The notes under the pieces were generated by a model, which had not been told where the DNA came from, did no database searches, and saw nothing but the letters and a program-made list of their open reading frames with translations. A stretch of 64,000 bases of DNA from positions 992,001 to 1,056,000 of the forward strand of contig CAWEPH010000006.1 in assembly GCA_963810915.1 (NCBI GenBank), read 5' to 3'. The stretch is from JAOUEA01 sp963810915. GTDB lineage: Bacteria > Actinomycetota > UBA4738 > HRBIN12. Of the stretch, positions 7,356-16,761 are shown piece after piece; position 1 is the stretch's first letter, and every line of letters starts with the position of its first letter. The position numbers and the translations under genes were made by a program.

Positions 7356-10073
7356 ATGACCGACACCGATGCCACCTATCCGGTCCACCGGGAGGCCGAC
7401 GTCGTCCTGCGCGACGGCAGTACCGTGCACATCCGTCCCGCGCGCGCGGAGGACCAGGAACCGCTCGAGGACTATTTCATCGGCCTGTCCGACGAGAGTC
7501 GCCGCCTTCGGTTCTGGGGGGCGTCGGTAGACGTTCGCGAACAATCATCCCGAGCCGTCAATATCGACTACGCGGATCACCTGACGCTGCTCGCGTTCGA
7601 GGGGGCGGAGAAGCCCGTCGTGGTGGGCGGCGCGCAGTACATCCGCGAGCCGGGCAGCGCCCGCGCCGAGGTGGCGATGAGCACCGCCGACCACTTCCAG
7701 GGACGCGGGCTGGCCTCGCTGTTGATCGCGCAGCTCGCGCAGGCGGCGGACGAACACGGCATCCGGTTCTTCTTCGCCGAGGTGCTCCCCGAGAACCACA
7801 AGATGATCGACGTCTTCCGTCGCACCGGCTTCCCGGTCTCGATCCACGCGAAGCCCGGCGTGGTCGAGGTGGAGTTCCCCACGATCATCACCGACGCGAC
7901 GGCGGAGCGTTACGGCGACCGCGAGCGGATCGCCGCCGCGAACGCGGTCAGGACCTTCCTCCAGCCCTCGTCGATCGCGGTGATCGGCGCCTCGCGCGAC
8001 CCGGCCACGATCGGCGGCAGGCTCCTGAAGAACCTGCTGGGGCAGCCGTTCTCCGGCGTGGTGTATCCGGTGAACCCCACGGCGGACCACGTCCAGGCCG
8101 TGCCGGCGTTCGCCTCGGTCACGGACATCCCCGACGAGGTCGATCTCGCGATCGTGGCGGTGCCCGCCGCCGGGGTCCTCGATGTCGCACGGCGATGCGC
8201 GGAGAAGGGCGTCAAGGGCCTCGTCGTGATCTCAGCCGGGTTCGGCGAGACCGACGACGAGGGTCGCGCTCGCCAGCACGAGCTCGTGGAGATCTGCCGG
8301 GCCACGGGGATGCGGCTGATCGGGCCCAACTGCATGGGCGTGATCAACACTGACCCCGAGGTGCGCATGAATGGCACCTTCGCGCAGGCCTATCCGCCCG
8401 AGGGACATGTGGCCTTCATGTCGCAGTCCGGGGCGCTGGGGATCGCGGTGATCAACATGGCCACGGCCCTCGGCATGGGCCTGTCGTCGTTCGTCTCCGT
8501 GGGCAACAAGGCCGACATCTCCGGCAACGACCTGCTGTGCTACTGGGACGAGGATCCGAACACCGACGTGGTGCTCCTGTATCTGGAGTCGTTCGGGAAC
8601 CCGCGGCGCTTCGGACAGCTGGCCCGCCAGATCGGCAAACGCAAGCCGATCGTGGCCGTCAAGAGCGGTCGCAGCGCCGCGGGGCAGCGCGCGGCAAGTT
8701 CGCACACCGGGGCGCTGCTCTCCTCGTCCGACACCACCGTGGACGCGCTCTTCCGTCAGTACGGGGTGATCCGGACCGACACGCTCGAGGAGATGTTCGA
8801 TGTCGCCACCCTCCTGGTGAACCAGCCCGTCCCGAAGGGGCGCAACGTGGCCATCGTCACGAACGCGGGCGGCCTCGCGATCCAGTGCGCCGACACCTGC
8901 GAGGCGCGCGGGCTCCACGTACCCGAGCTCGCCGAGGCCACCGTGGCTGAGCTCCGGACGTTCCTCCCGCCGGCCGCCGGCGTCTCCAATCCGGTGGACA
9001 TGATCGCGTCGGCCTCGGGCGAGGATTACGGGCACACGATCCGCACGGTGGCTTCGGATCCGAGCGTCGACGCCCTGATCGTGATCTACATCCCGCCGAT
9101 CGAGGCCGACGCGCCGGAGATCGCGCAGCACATGGTGGAGGCGATCGGCGCGCTCGACGAACGGATCCCCGTCCTTACGTGCTTCATGTCCTCCCGTGGC
9201 CTTCCCGACGATCTCTCGGCCCCGGGCGTGCGCATCCCTTCGTATCCCTTCCCCGAGCAGGCGGCGATCGCGCTCGCGCATGCCGCGGACCTCGGCACCT
9301 GGCGCGAGAAGCCGGAGGGCGCCGTACCGGAGTTCCCGGGGATCCGCGAGGACGAGGCGACGGCGGTCATCGCCACCGCGCTCGAGCGCGGCGAGGGGTG
9401 GCTGGAGCCGCAGGAGATCGAGCGCCTGTTCGCCTGCTACGGGATCCCGACGGCCCGCGAGGAACAGGTGCGGACGGCGCAGGAGGCCGCGGAGGCCGCC
9501 GCGGGGTTCCACGGGAAGGTCGCGTTGAAGGCCGTGGGCCCGCTCCACAAGACCGAGAGCGGTGCCGTGACGCTCGGCTTGGACGCCATGGAGGTGGCCG
9601 CGGAGGCGGAGGCGATGCGGACCCGCGTGGCGGCGGTGGGCGAGCCGTTCGAGGGCTTCCTGCTCCAGGAGATGCTCTCGGGCGGCGTGGAGATGCTCGT
9701 GGGCATGGCCGCGGATCCAGTGTTCGGGCCGATCGTCGCGGCCGGCGCCGGAGGGGTCATGGTCGAGCTCACCCGGGATGTCGCCATCCGGGTGGCTCCG
9801 CTCACCGATCTCGACGCGAGCGAGATGATCCGCTCGCTGACCAGCTTCCCGTTGCTGGACGGGTTCCGCGGCGACGCCCCCAAGGATGTGCACGCCCTCG
9901 AAGACATCGTGCTCAGGGTCTCGGCCCTCGCGGCCGAGCACCCGGCCATCGTTGAGATGGACTGCAACCCGGTCATCGTGTTGGAACGAGGCGCGGCCGT
10001 GGTAGACGCGCGCGTCCGCGTGCGCGAGCCGAGGCCCGAGCCCCCGTTCGCCGCTCGCACGTCCGGCAGCTAG
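7356..10073 (+). CDS. GNAT acetyltransferase fused to acyl-CoA synthetase (NDP-forming), Pat-like
   Basis: 905-residue fusion. An N-terminal GNAT domain (~15-170; acetyl-CoA loop QGRGLA at 115-120) is followed by a CoA-binding Rossmann domain (PSSIAVIGASRDPATIGG, from ~205), succinyl-CoA-ligase-like domains (SSHTGAL includes the His equivalent to the phospho-His of NDP-forming synthetases) and an ATP-grasp domain (from ~700). Known relatives either acetylate lysines of acyl-CoA synthetases (Pat) or make acetyl-CoA; which applies here is open. The ATG at 7356 directly follows the tRNA-Sec gene, leaving no room for a normal ribosome-binding site. The frame stays open upstream through the tRNA, but the conserved EADVVLRDGSTVHIRP fits a start here. 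Confidence 0.9.
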   Translation: MTDTDATYPVHREADVVLRDGSTVHIRPARAEDQEPLEDYFIGLSDESRRLRFWGASVDVREQSSRAVNIDYADHLTLLAFEGAEKPVVVGGAQYIREPGSARAEVAMSTADHFQGRGLASLLIAQLAQAADEHGIRFFFAEVLPENHKMIDVFRRTGFPVSIHAKPGVVEVEFPTIITDATAERYGDRERIAAANAVRTFLQPSSIAVIGASRDPATIGGRLLKNLLGQPFSGVVYPVNPTADHVQAVPAFASVTDIPDEVDLAIVAVPAAGVLDVARRCAEKGVKGLVVISAGFGETDDEGRARQHELVEICRATGMRLIGPNCMGVINTDPEVRMNGTFAQAYPPEGHVAFMSQSGALGIAVINMATALGMGLSSFVSVGNKADISGNDLLCYWDEDPNTDVVLLYLESFGNPRRFGQLARQIGKRKPIVAVKSGRSAAGQRAASSHTGALLSSSDTTVDALFRQYGVIRTDTLEEMFDVATLLVNQPVPKGRNVAIVTNAGGLAIQCADTCEARGLHVPELAEATVAELRTFLPPAAGVSNPVDMIASASGEDYGHTIRTVASDPSVDALIVIYIPPIEADAPEIAQHMVEAIGALDERIPVLTCFMSSRGLPDDLSAPGVRIPSYPFPEQAAIALAHAADLGTWREKPEGAVPEFPGIREDEATAVIATALERGEGWLEPQEIERLFACYGIPTAREEQVRTAQEAAEAAAGFHGKVALKAVGPLHKTESGAVTLGLDAMEVAAEAEAMRTRVAAVGEPFEGFLLQEMLSGGVEMLVGMAADPVFGPIVAAGAGGVMVELTRDVAIRVAPLTDLDASEMIRSLTSFPLLDGFRGDAPKDVHALEDIVLRVSALAAEHPAIVEMDCNPVIVLERGAAVVDARVRVREPRPEPPFAARTSGS

Positions 10074-10076
10074 CAT
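10071..10076 (+). promoter_or_regulatory. Probable -10 element, leaderless gene
   Basis: TAGCAT, seven bases before the ATG at 10084, with no ribosome-binding site between. It overlaps the TAG stop codon of the preceding gene. Same arrangement as before many starts in this window. Confidence 0.45.
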
Positions 10077-10083
10077 CGACGGC

Positions 10084-10425
10084 ATGAGCAGACAACCCGC
10101 CCCCGCGCACCGGTTCGATATGGCCCGGTTCAAGGAACTCGCCGAGCACGTCAACATGACCGTAGACGAGTTCCTCATGTTCCTGGACTCCCCACCGGGG
10201 CGTCGGTTGCGGCAGGTCGTGGCCACCGGGCTGATCGTGTCGGTGCCGTTCGTGATGCGCATCCCCGGCTTGCGCCGCTCTCCGATCGGCCGCGCGATCG
10301 AGCTCGTGGGCGGCGCCGCCCTCGTGATGCGTCTCGCCGACGCGATCCGCGATTGGGAGCGCTCGGAGTCCGCCAAGCGAGGGGGCGGCCGCGGCCCGGT
10401 CATCGACGTTCCGCCCGCGACCTGA
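10084..10425 (+). CDS. Hypothetical protein
   Basis: 113 residues, family not recognised. The N-terminal ~40 residues look like a small helical segment (FKELAEHVNMTVDEFLMFL). A weakly hydrophobic stretch (VVATGLIVSVPFVMRI) and a second one (LVGGAALVMRLADAI) could be membrane-associated. The C-terminus is Gly/Arg/Pro-rich. It sits between the Pat-like gene (10-base gap) and the Ppx/GppA gene, all on the same strand. The start is the only ATG near a TAGCAT hexamer, so probably leaderless. Confidence 0.65.
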   Translation: MSRQPAPAHRFDMARFKELAEHVNMTVDEFLMFLDSPPGRRLRQVVATGLIVSVPFVMRIPGLRRSPIGRAIELVGGAALVMRLADAIRDWERSESAKRGGGRGPVIDVPPAT

Positions 10426-10474
10426 CGAGCCTCCGTTCATATCGCCGACACCCGTTCGTGGGAGCATAGGGTCG

Positions 10475-12034
10475 ATGAGCGCGGTGCCGTACCCCGCCCC
10501 CGACGACCGGCCCTTCGCCGTCGTGGACATCGGCTCCAACTCGGGCCGCATGATCGTCTTTCGCCTCCGCGACGGCGAACACCTCGATGTCATCGAGGAC
10601 GCTCGTGCCCCCCTTCGCTTGGCACGGGACCTCCGCGATTCGGACACCCTGGGACCGGAAGCGATCGAGCGCACCCTGGAGGCGCTGCGCGATTTCAAGG
10701 CGGTCGCGCGAGGCGCCGGGGCTGCACGCATGATCGCGGTGGCCACGGCCGCGGTGCGCGACGCCGAGGACGGCGACGAGCTGGTGGAGCGCGCGCAACA
10801 CCTGGGGGTGCCGCTGCAGGTGATCGACGGCGACCACGAGGCGCGGCTCGGATTCTTCGGTGCGGTGCACGATCTGCCCGTGACGAGCGGGCTCACGATG
10901 GACGTCGGCGGCGGGAGCGTCGAGCTGGTGCGCTTCCGCGACCGGCGACTCGAGCGCGCTTGGTCGATGCAGCTCGGCTCCCTCCGCATGAGCGACCGGT
11001 TCCTCGAGTCGGATCCACCCGCCGCCACGGAGCTGAAGGCGCTCCGCAGGTTCGTGTCCTCGGCGCTGACAGATGCCGGGATCACCGAGCTCGGAGGCGC
11101 CGAGGAGCTCGTCGGCATCGGCGGCACGGTCCGCAACCTCGCGAAGGTCGACCTGAAGCGCGCCGACTACCCCCTGCCGCTGCTGCACGGCTACTTCTTG
11201 AAGGAGCGACGCCTCGACGCCCTCATCGACGAGATGGCCGGGCGCTCGATGAAACGGCTCGGGCAGATGTCCGGGCTCAACCCGGACCGTGCCGACACGA
11301 TCGTCGGCGGCGCGCTCGTGGTGCGCGGCGTGATGCAGCACGTCGGAGCCGGGAAGGTCGTCGTGTCGAGCCGGGGTCTGCGCGAAGGGCTCGCGCTCAC
11401 CACCGGCGGCGCGGGCGCGATCCCGTCAGCGCATTGGGTACGTACGATCTCGGTCGCGACGCTCGCGGCGCGGTTCGCGACGTGGGACGCGGCGCTGGCG
11501 GATCGCCGCGCCTCCATCGCGTCCCAGCTACACACGGTGCTCGACCAGGGTGCGTCACAGGGGATCACTGAGATGCTCGGACACGCCGCCACGCTCCTCG
11601 ACGTGGGACGCGCGATCGACTACTACGACCGGTTCGAGCACGCTGCGATGATGGTGACGGCCGCCGACCTGGCGGGGTTCACGCACGCGGATCTCGGGGC
11701 GCTAACGGCGATCCTGCGTCAGGCGGACGACGACACGCATCTCGGGCCCTACGGTCGCATGATCGATCCCGACGATCGGCAGGCCGTCCTGAAGGCCGCC
11801 GCGGCGCTCACCCTCGCCGACGAGCTGAACCGCCGGATCCCGCCGGACGCCCCCGCGCCGCTCTCGTGCAACTGGCTGCGGAGCGGGTTCGAGGTGGTGG
11901 CGCCCGTCCCGCCCGGGTGGCACCCACGCGGGATCGCGACGCGCTTCCACAAGGTGTTCGGGCAGCCGCTGATGGTCGTGGCCAACGAGACGGCCACGGA
12001 CGAGACCCTCGCCCCGGTGGCCGCCCCCGACTAG
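10475..12034 (+). CDS. Ppx/GppA-family exopolyphosphatase / guanosine pentaphosphatase
   Basis: Actin-like ATPase-fold phosphatase that degrades polyphosphate or converts pppGpp to ppGpp; sequence alone does not separate the two. The N-terminus FAVVDIGSNSGRMIVFRL is phosphate loop 1, TMDVGGGSVELVRF (~residues 134-147) is phosphate loop 2, and GIGGTVRNLAKVDL is the adenosine-side motif. The C-terminal ~200 residues form the HD-like helical domain of long Ppx proteins (519 residues matches that class). A TAGGGT hexamer lies almost against the ATG, so GTG at 10484 is an alternative start. It precedes the M55 peptidase gene on the same strand. Confidence 0.88.
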   Translation: MSAVPYPAPDDRPFAVVDIGSNSGRMIVFRLRDGEHLDVIEDARAPLRLARDLRDSDTLGPEAIERTLEALRDFKAVARGAGAARMIAVATAAVRDAEDGDELVERAQHLGVPLQVIDGDHEARLGFFGAVHDLPVTSGLTMDVGGGSVELVRFRDRRLERAWSMQLGSLRMSDRFLESDPPAATELKALRRFVSSALTDAGITELGGAEELVGIGGTVRNLAKVDLKRADYPLPLLHGYFLKERRLDALIDEMAGRSMKRLGQMSGLNPDRADTIVGGALVVRGVMQHVGAGKVVVSSRGLREGLALTTGGAGAIPSAHWVRTISVATLAARFATWDAALADRRASIASQLHTVLDQGASQGITEMLGHAATLLDVGRAIDYYDRFEHAAMMVTAADLAGFTHADLGALTAILRQADDDTHLGPYGRMIDPDDRQAVLKAAAALTLADELNRRIPPDAPAPLSCNWLRSGFEVVAPVPPGWHPRGIATRFHKVFGQPLMVVANETATDETLAPVAAPD

Positions 12035-12064
12035 GATGCCCCCGCGAGGAAGGGGGATCCGTCG

Positions 12065-12910
12065 GTGACCAAGCGCGTCTTCATCTCCGTCGACATGGAG
12101 GGCGTCGGCGGGATCACCACGTATCGCCAGACCTCTCGTGGCTCGGACGACTACCCGTGGGCCCGCGAGCTGATGACGGGGGAGGCGAATGCGGCCGTCG
12201 GCGGGGCATTCGACGGCGGGGCCGACGAGGTCGTGGTCAGCGACTCGCACGGCGACATGGGGAACCTGCTCCCCCACCTGCTCGATGCGCGCGCGGACCT
12301 CGTTCAGGGCACACCCAAGGTTCCCCTCAGCATGATGACGGGCATCGATGACGGCTTCGCGATGGCCGCGTTCGTCGGGTACCACGCCGGCGCCGGCACG
12401 CCCGCCGCGATCCTCGATCACACGTACACCGGGTTCATGACCGACGTGCGGGTGAACGGCGCGTCGTGGAACGAGACGCACCTGAACGCCGCCCTCGCGG
12501 GCACCTTCCGGGTGCCGGTGGGCTTCGTGGCCGGCGACCGCGCATGCTGCGATCAAGCGATCGCGATGTTGCCATGGGTGCGTACCGTGGCGGTGAAGCA
12601 AGGCATCGGGAATCGCGTGGGGCGCTCCTGGTCGCCGGAGCGTGCCCGCGCCGCGATCCGCAGCGAGGTCGCGGCGGCCGTGGTGGGGTTCGCAGATCTA
12701 GAGGCGTTCACGCCCGGAGGCCCGTTCACCCTCGAGATCGATGTGATCGGCACGGTCGTGGCCGACATCTGCGCGCTCGCCCCGGGGACCGAGCGGCCGT
12801 CGCCGCGGACGTTGCGGTTCGGCAGCGACGACTTCCTTACGGTCTACCGCTGCCTCCTCACGTGGATGAAGCTGGGGCAGACCGTTGCTCCCGCCTACCC
12901 GGCGGACTGA
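12065..12910 (+). CDS. M55-family D-aminopeptidase (DppA-like)
   Basis: Zinc peptidase family typified by Bacillus DppA, which cleaves D-amino acid dipeptides. Seen here: the N-terminal metal-binding pattern ISVDMEGVGGIT (Asp10 and Glu12), SDSHGDMGNLLP with a conserved His, and GYHAGAGTPAAILDHTYTG in the middle. 281 residues is the normal length. The GTG start follows a GAGGAAGGGGG ribosome-binding site. The gene ends six bases from the convergent end of the amino-sugar operon. A role in recycling cell-wall D-peptides is inference. Confidence 0.88.
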   Translation: MTKRVFISVDMEGVGGITTYRQTSRGSDDYPWARELMTGEANAAVGGAFDGGADEVVVSDSHGDMGNLLPHLLDARADLVQGTPKVPLSMMTGIDDGFAMAAFVGYHAGAGTPAAILDHTYTGFMTDVRVNGASWNETHLNAALAGTFRVPVGFVAGDRACCDQAIAMLPWVRTVAVKQGIGNRVGRSWSPERARAAIRSEVAAAVVGFADLEAFTPGGPFTLEIDVIGTVVADICALAPGTERPSPRTLRFGSDDFLTVYRCLLTWMKLGQTVAPAYPAD

Positions 12911-12916
12911 CGCGGC

Positions 12917-13906
12917 TCAACCTGCCGCCCTGCGGTTCATCGCCTCGATCGCGCCGACGGCGAGCCGGGCGTGGAGGTCGCGATCCACCTGCACGTCGGC
13001 GAACTCCAGCGCGAGCAGAACGGCGCCCACCACGGGCGGCGCCTCCAGCGTCACGGGGTATGCGAACCGGGCGGAGCGCTTCACCGTCGCCTCGAGCGCC
13101 GCGCGCATGATCCGGCTGTCGGTGCGGAACATGTTGCCCGCGAGGACCAGCTCGAACTCGGAGTCATCCATCTGCAGACGACGAGCGACGTGGCCGGCGA
13201 GGTCTCCCAGCGTGGAGCCGGCGTGCTCGAGGAGGCGACGCGCCACCAGGTCTCCGCGCTCGGCGACCTCGATCACCGTCGGCGCGAATCGGCGCTCGTC
13301 CACGCTCCCGCGGGCGACGGCCTCGAGGAACGCCATCGGCGTTGCGGTGTCCGTGAGCTCGCACATCCGTGTGGCGAGCTCCGTATGCGGGCCTCGCCCA
13401 AGCTCCTGCGCCGCCACCGCGCCGATGGCGGACTCGGAGATCTCGGACGCGCTGCTGTCGTCTCCGAACATCGGGCCAAGCCCGAACGTACGGAACGTCT
13501 CCCCCGCCGGGTTCCGTCCGGCGACGACCGATCCCGTTCCGGCGAGGACGACCACGCCCCACGGGTGGTTGGTCCCCGCGCGAAGGGCTACGAACGAGTC
13601 GTTGAGGATGCGGCAGACGCCCTCCATCCCCAGGGCATCGTGCACCCCACCCATCTTCTGTTCGTCGGAAAGGAAGTCGATCCCGGCGAGTCCGTAGACG
13701 GAGCACACCACCTCGCTCGTCTCCACCCCAGATCCAGAGAGCGATTCGCGGACCGCCGCCTTCAACGCTGCCGCGGCCGCCTCGAACCCAGCGTCTTCCC
13801 AGTTCGACGCGCCGCTCATACCGAAGCCCAGGATGGCGCCACTCGCATCCGCCAGCACGGCGTGGGTCCCGGTGCCCCCTCCGTCGACACCGAGCACGAC
13901 GGTCAC
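12917..13906 (-). CDS. BadF/BadG-type amino-sugar kinase (CsnK-like)
   Basis: ATPase of the BadF/BcrA family, in which N-acetylglucosamine and glucosamine kinases are found. Phosphate loop VLGVDGGGTGTHAVLAD at the N-terminus, adenosine-side GTGSVVAGR and a C-terminal LAGNMF motif are visible. Last gene of the six-gene operon: its GTG overlaps the stop of the oxidoreductase gene by four bases (GTGA). Position and family match the kinase that closes the csnR-K operon of Streptomyces (recalled, not checked), which phosphorylates glucosamine. The exact substrate is inference. Confidence 0.85.
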   Translation of the reverse strand: MTVVLGVDGGGTGTHAVLADASGAILGFGMSGASNWEDAGFEAAAAALKAAVRESLSGSGVETSEVVCSVYGLAGIDFLSDEQKMGGVHDALGMEGVCRILNDSFVALRAGTNHPWGVVVLAGTGSVVAGRNPAGETFRTFGLGPMFGDDSSASEISESAIGAVAAQELGRGPHTELATRMCELTDTATPMAFLEAVARGSVDERRFAPTVIEVAERGDLVARRLLEHAGSTLGDLAGHVARRLQMDDSEFELVLAGNMFRTDSRIMRAALEATVKRSARFAYPVTLEAPPVVGAVLLALEFADVQVDRDLHARLAVGAIEAMNRRAAG

Positions 13907-14862
13907 GGAGCGCTCCCCTCGGCGGAGGCGTAGGCGGCCTCCACCACCTCGAGCACGACGCGACCGTCCTCTCCGGAGGGTCTCGGTTGCCGGCCCTCGA
14001 CGATGGCATCGAGGAACTCCGCAACCTGTGCGGTGTACATCGGCTGGGTGCAGTGCTCATAGTCATCCGACGGCTCTTGGGGCGGCCAGATCCGTGCGTA
14101 CCCCGCAGTGCCATAGACCTCGGTATCGGCTTCGAGGCCCCCGAGGTGGGGTTGCCACCAACCCGACTCGACGAGGCTGTTCGTCCCGTTGGACCACCGG
14201 ATCAGCAGGATGCCGTCGTCGTCAACCGCATAGCGGCCGTTCGCGTACCGCGTCCCCACCACAGCGCACACCGGCCCTGGCTTGGGGTCGCCGAGCAGGA
14301 AACGCGCAGTGTCGATCGCGTGCACCCCCATGTCCACGAGGGCGCCGCCGCCGGCCAGCGCTGGATCGGTGAACCAACCGCTCGGGCCCCAGCCCGCGTG
14401 GACGCCGTACCCTCGCGTCTTGACCACCTCGCCGAACTCTCCCGCCGCGATGCGGTCGCGGAGTGCGATCACCTCGTCGCGGAAGCGCCAACAATGCGCC
14501 ACCATCAGGCGCGCCCCCGAGGCTCGGGACGCCTCGATCATGGCGTCGGCCTCCGCCAGGCTCGTGGCCATCGGCTTCTCCACGAGCACGTGCTTGCCGT
14601 GTTGCAGCAGCCTGATCGTTTGCGGCGCGTGAAGGGCGTTCGGGGTGGCCACGATCGCGGCGTCTACCTCCGGATCTTCGGCCAAGGCCTCCCAGTCGAT
14701 CGTGACGCGGGGGATGTCATGCCGTTCGGCGAACAGGCGCGCGGTTTCCTCGCGGTGGTTCGCGACGGCGACGAGGGAGCCCCCGCAAGCCCGCACGGCT
14801 CGGGCATGGAAGTCCTGGATCCACCCGCATCCGATGAGCGCCACATTGGTCACCAGACGCAC
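13903..14862 (-). CDS. Gfo/Idh/MocA-family sugar oxidoreductase
   Basis: NAD(P)-dependent dehydrogenase. The N-terminal Rossmann motif is VALIGCGWIQDFHARAV, then ATPNALHAPQTI and the diagnostic EKPMATSLAEADAMI, followed by the C-terminal alpha/beta substrate domain with GALVDMGVHAIDTARF (His and Asp near the active site). 319 residues is typical. GTG start, one base after the permease stop and overlapping the kinase gene downstream. In this setting it may oxidise or epimerise the imported sugar or a derivative. Confidence 0.87.
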   Translation of the reverse strand: MRLVTNVALIGCGWIQDFHARAVRACGGSLVAVANHREETARLFAERHDIPRVTIDWEALAEDPEVDAAIVATPNALHAPQTIRLLQHGKHVLVEKPMATSLAEADAMIEASRASGARLMVAHCWRFRDEVIALRDRIAAGEFGEVVKTRGYGVHAGWGPSGWFTDPALAGGGALVDMGVHAIDTARFLLGDPKPGPVCAVVGTRYANGRYAVDDDGILLIRWSNGTNSLVESGWWQPHLGGLEADTEVYGTAGYARIWPPQEPSDDYEHCTQPMYTAQVAEFLDAIVEGRQPRPSGEDGRVVLEVVEAAYASAEGSAP

Positions 14863-14863
14863 G

Positions 14864-15751
14864 TTACCCTTTGATACCGGTGAGGGTGACTCCTTCGATG
14901 AAGGCTTTCTGCGCGAAGAGGAACAGGACGATCACGGGCAGCATGAACAGGACGGACGCGGCCATCTGCAGGTTCCACAAGACACCACGATGCGTCGTGG
15001 TGAATTGCTGGAGCCCGACGCTCAACGTCCAGATGTGTCCGTTGCTTCCGCTGTAGATCAGCGGTCCGAAGAAGTCGTTCCAGGCGAAGAGGAACTGGAA
15101 GAGGGCGACGGCGGCGATGGCCGGCTTCGCGATGCGGATGACGACGTTCCAGAGGATCTGCAGGTCGTTGCCTCCGTCCACGCGAGCGGCGTCCACGAGC
15201 TCGTCGGGGATGGAGAGGAAGAACTGCCGGAGGAGGAAGATCGAGAAGGCATCGCCGAAGAAGGCCGGCACGATGAGCGGCCTCAGCGACCCGATCCACC
15301 CGAGCTTCACGAAGATGAGGTAGAGCGGCACGATCGTCACCTGTGCGGGGAGCATCATCGTCGCGATCACGAGCAGGAAGACGAGGCGCTGACCCCGCCA
15401 CCTGATCACGGACAGTGCGTACGCGACAGGCACCGACGAGACAACCACGCCGACGGTCGCCAGACCCGCATACACGAACGTGTTCCAGGCGTACTGCCAG
15501 ATGGGCTCAACGTGGAACACCTCGACGTAGTTGCTCCACTGGAACGGGTGCGGGATCAGATCGCGCGTGAGCGCCTGATGTTCGGTCATGAGTGAGGTGA
15601 GGACGACGAACACGAGCGGCATCAGGAAGACGACGCCGAGCAGGATCGCGACGGAATGGTTGGCGACCGCCGACAGGAACGACTGGCGCTGCGCCCCTGC
15701 TGAGCGCACACGGGGATGCGCCTGCAATTCGTCGAGGGTCAGCGCGGTCAT
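14864..15751 (-). CDS. Sugar ABC transporter permease (MalG/CsnG-like)
   Basis: Inner-membrane component of a carbohydrate uptake ABC transporter (CUT1), 295 residues, six predicted helices. The EAA loop that docks with the ATPase reads ELVDAARVDGGNDLQILWNVVIRIAKPAI. The start at 15751 (MTALTLDELQ) makes a four-base ATGA overlap with the end of the other permease gene. The frame is open further upstream, but that stretch is antisense-type sequence lying over the neighbouring permease. Confidence 0.9.
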   Translation of the reverse strand: MTALTLDELQAHPRVRSAGAQRQSFLSAVANHSVAILLGVVFLMPLVFVVLTSLMTEHQALTRDLIPHPFQWSNYVEVFHVEPIWQYAWNTFVYAGLATVGVVVSSVPVAYALSVIRWRGQRLVFLLVIATMMLPAQVTIVPLYLIFVKLGWIGSLRPLIVPAFFGDAFSIFLLRQFFLSIPDELVDAARVDGGNDLQILWNVVIRIAKPAIAAVALFQFLFAWNDFFGPLIYSGSNGHIWTLSVGLQQFTTTHRGVLWNLQMAASVLFMLPVIVLFLFAQKAFIEGVTLTGIKG

Positions 15752-16758
15752 CTGAATCCCCCCTGATAGAAGACCCAGTGGCGCGAGGACCTGATCAGCA
15801 CCAGGGTGCACGCCATCACGATCAGGAACAGGATCCACGCCATGGCGGATGCCACGCCGAAGTGGAACGACTCGAATCCCTGTTGGTAGAGCCAGATCGT
15901 GTAGAAGAGCGTCGATTGCTGCGGATACCCCAGGGAGGCCGCGCCAGCGCCCGAGCCGCTCGCCCCCGAGGAGATCACGAAGGCCTCGGTGAAGTACTGC
16001 AGCCCGTAGATGACGCCGATGACGGCCGAAAAGAGGATCACTGGGCTGATCATGGGGAGCGTGATGTTCCTGAACTTCTGCCAGCTGCCGGCACCCTCGA
16101 TATCCGCCGCCTCGTAGAGGTGGACCGGCACATCGAGGAGCGCCGCAAGGAAGATGATCATCGTCGCGCCGATCCCCCACAACCCCAGCAGGACCAGACC
16201 GGGCTTCGCCCAGGTTGGGTCTTGGAACCAGAGGGGGGTAGGCAAGTGCAGGAAGCGCAAGATCGTATCGATCGGACCGAACGGGTTGAGCAAGAACAGG
16301 AACGCGAGCGAGGCCGCCACCGCGGGGACCATCGTGGGGAGGAAGAAGGCCAATCGGTAACCGGACCGTCCTCGGCGCACGTTTGTCAGGACGTACGCGC
16401 AGGCGATGGCGAACACGATGGAGGCGGGCACCGATACGGCGACGATCCAAAGCGTGTTGCGGAGTGAGATCCAGAAGTACGGATCGTGAAGCAGGAGGTA
16501 GCGGTAGTTGAACAGACCCACCCACCGCGGCGGCGCGAGGATCGCGTCGTACTTGGTGAACGAGTAGTACAGGCTGGCGCACATCGGGTAGAGGTAGAGC
16601 CAGCAGAACCCGATGATCCAAGGACTCAGGAAGGCCAGGATCGTCAGCGCGTTCCTGCGCCGATGCCTCCGGCGCGCCTTGCGGCGCGCCGGAGACGCCA
16701 GTTCCGCTGCTGCGCGATCCCTGATCGCCTGGATCGTCGTGGGTGCCGTCTCAGCCAA
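15748..16758 (-). CDS. Sugar ABC transporter permease (MalF/CsnF-like)
   Basis: Partner permease, 336 residues. An Arg/Lys-rich cytoplasmic N-terminus (ARRKARRRHRRR) precedes the first helix (LTILAFLSPWIIGFCWLYLYP), with about six helices in all. The EAA loop is YEAADIEGAGSWQKFRNITLPMISP. It starts three bases after the binding-protein stop. No ATPase is encoded in this operon; the MsiK-type ATPase at 26848-28047 is the likely energiser. Confidence 0.92.
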   Translation of the reverse strand: MAETAPTTIQAIRDRAAAELASPARRKARRRHRRRNALTILAFLSPWIIGFCWLYLYPMCASLYYSFTKYDAILAPPRWVGLFNYRYLLLHDPYFWISLRNTLWIVAVSVPASIVFAIACAYVLTNVRRGRSGYRLAFFLPTMVPAVAASLAFLFLLNPFGPIDTILRFLHLPTPLWFQDPTWAKPGLVLLGLWGIGATMIIFLAALLDVPVHLYEAADIEGAGSWQKFRNITLPMISPVILFSAVIGVIYGLQYFTEAFVISSGASGSGAGAASLGYPQQSTLFYTIWLYQQGFESFHFGVASAMAWILFLIVMACTLVLIRSSRHWVFYQGGFR

Positions 16759-16761
16759 CGC

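Noticed and set aside
14864..16621. A 585-codon frame suggesting a double permease
   Set aside because: Only the last 295 codons are a permease; the rest is antisense-like reading of the neighbouring permease gene.
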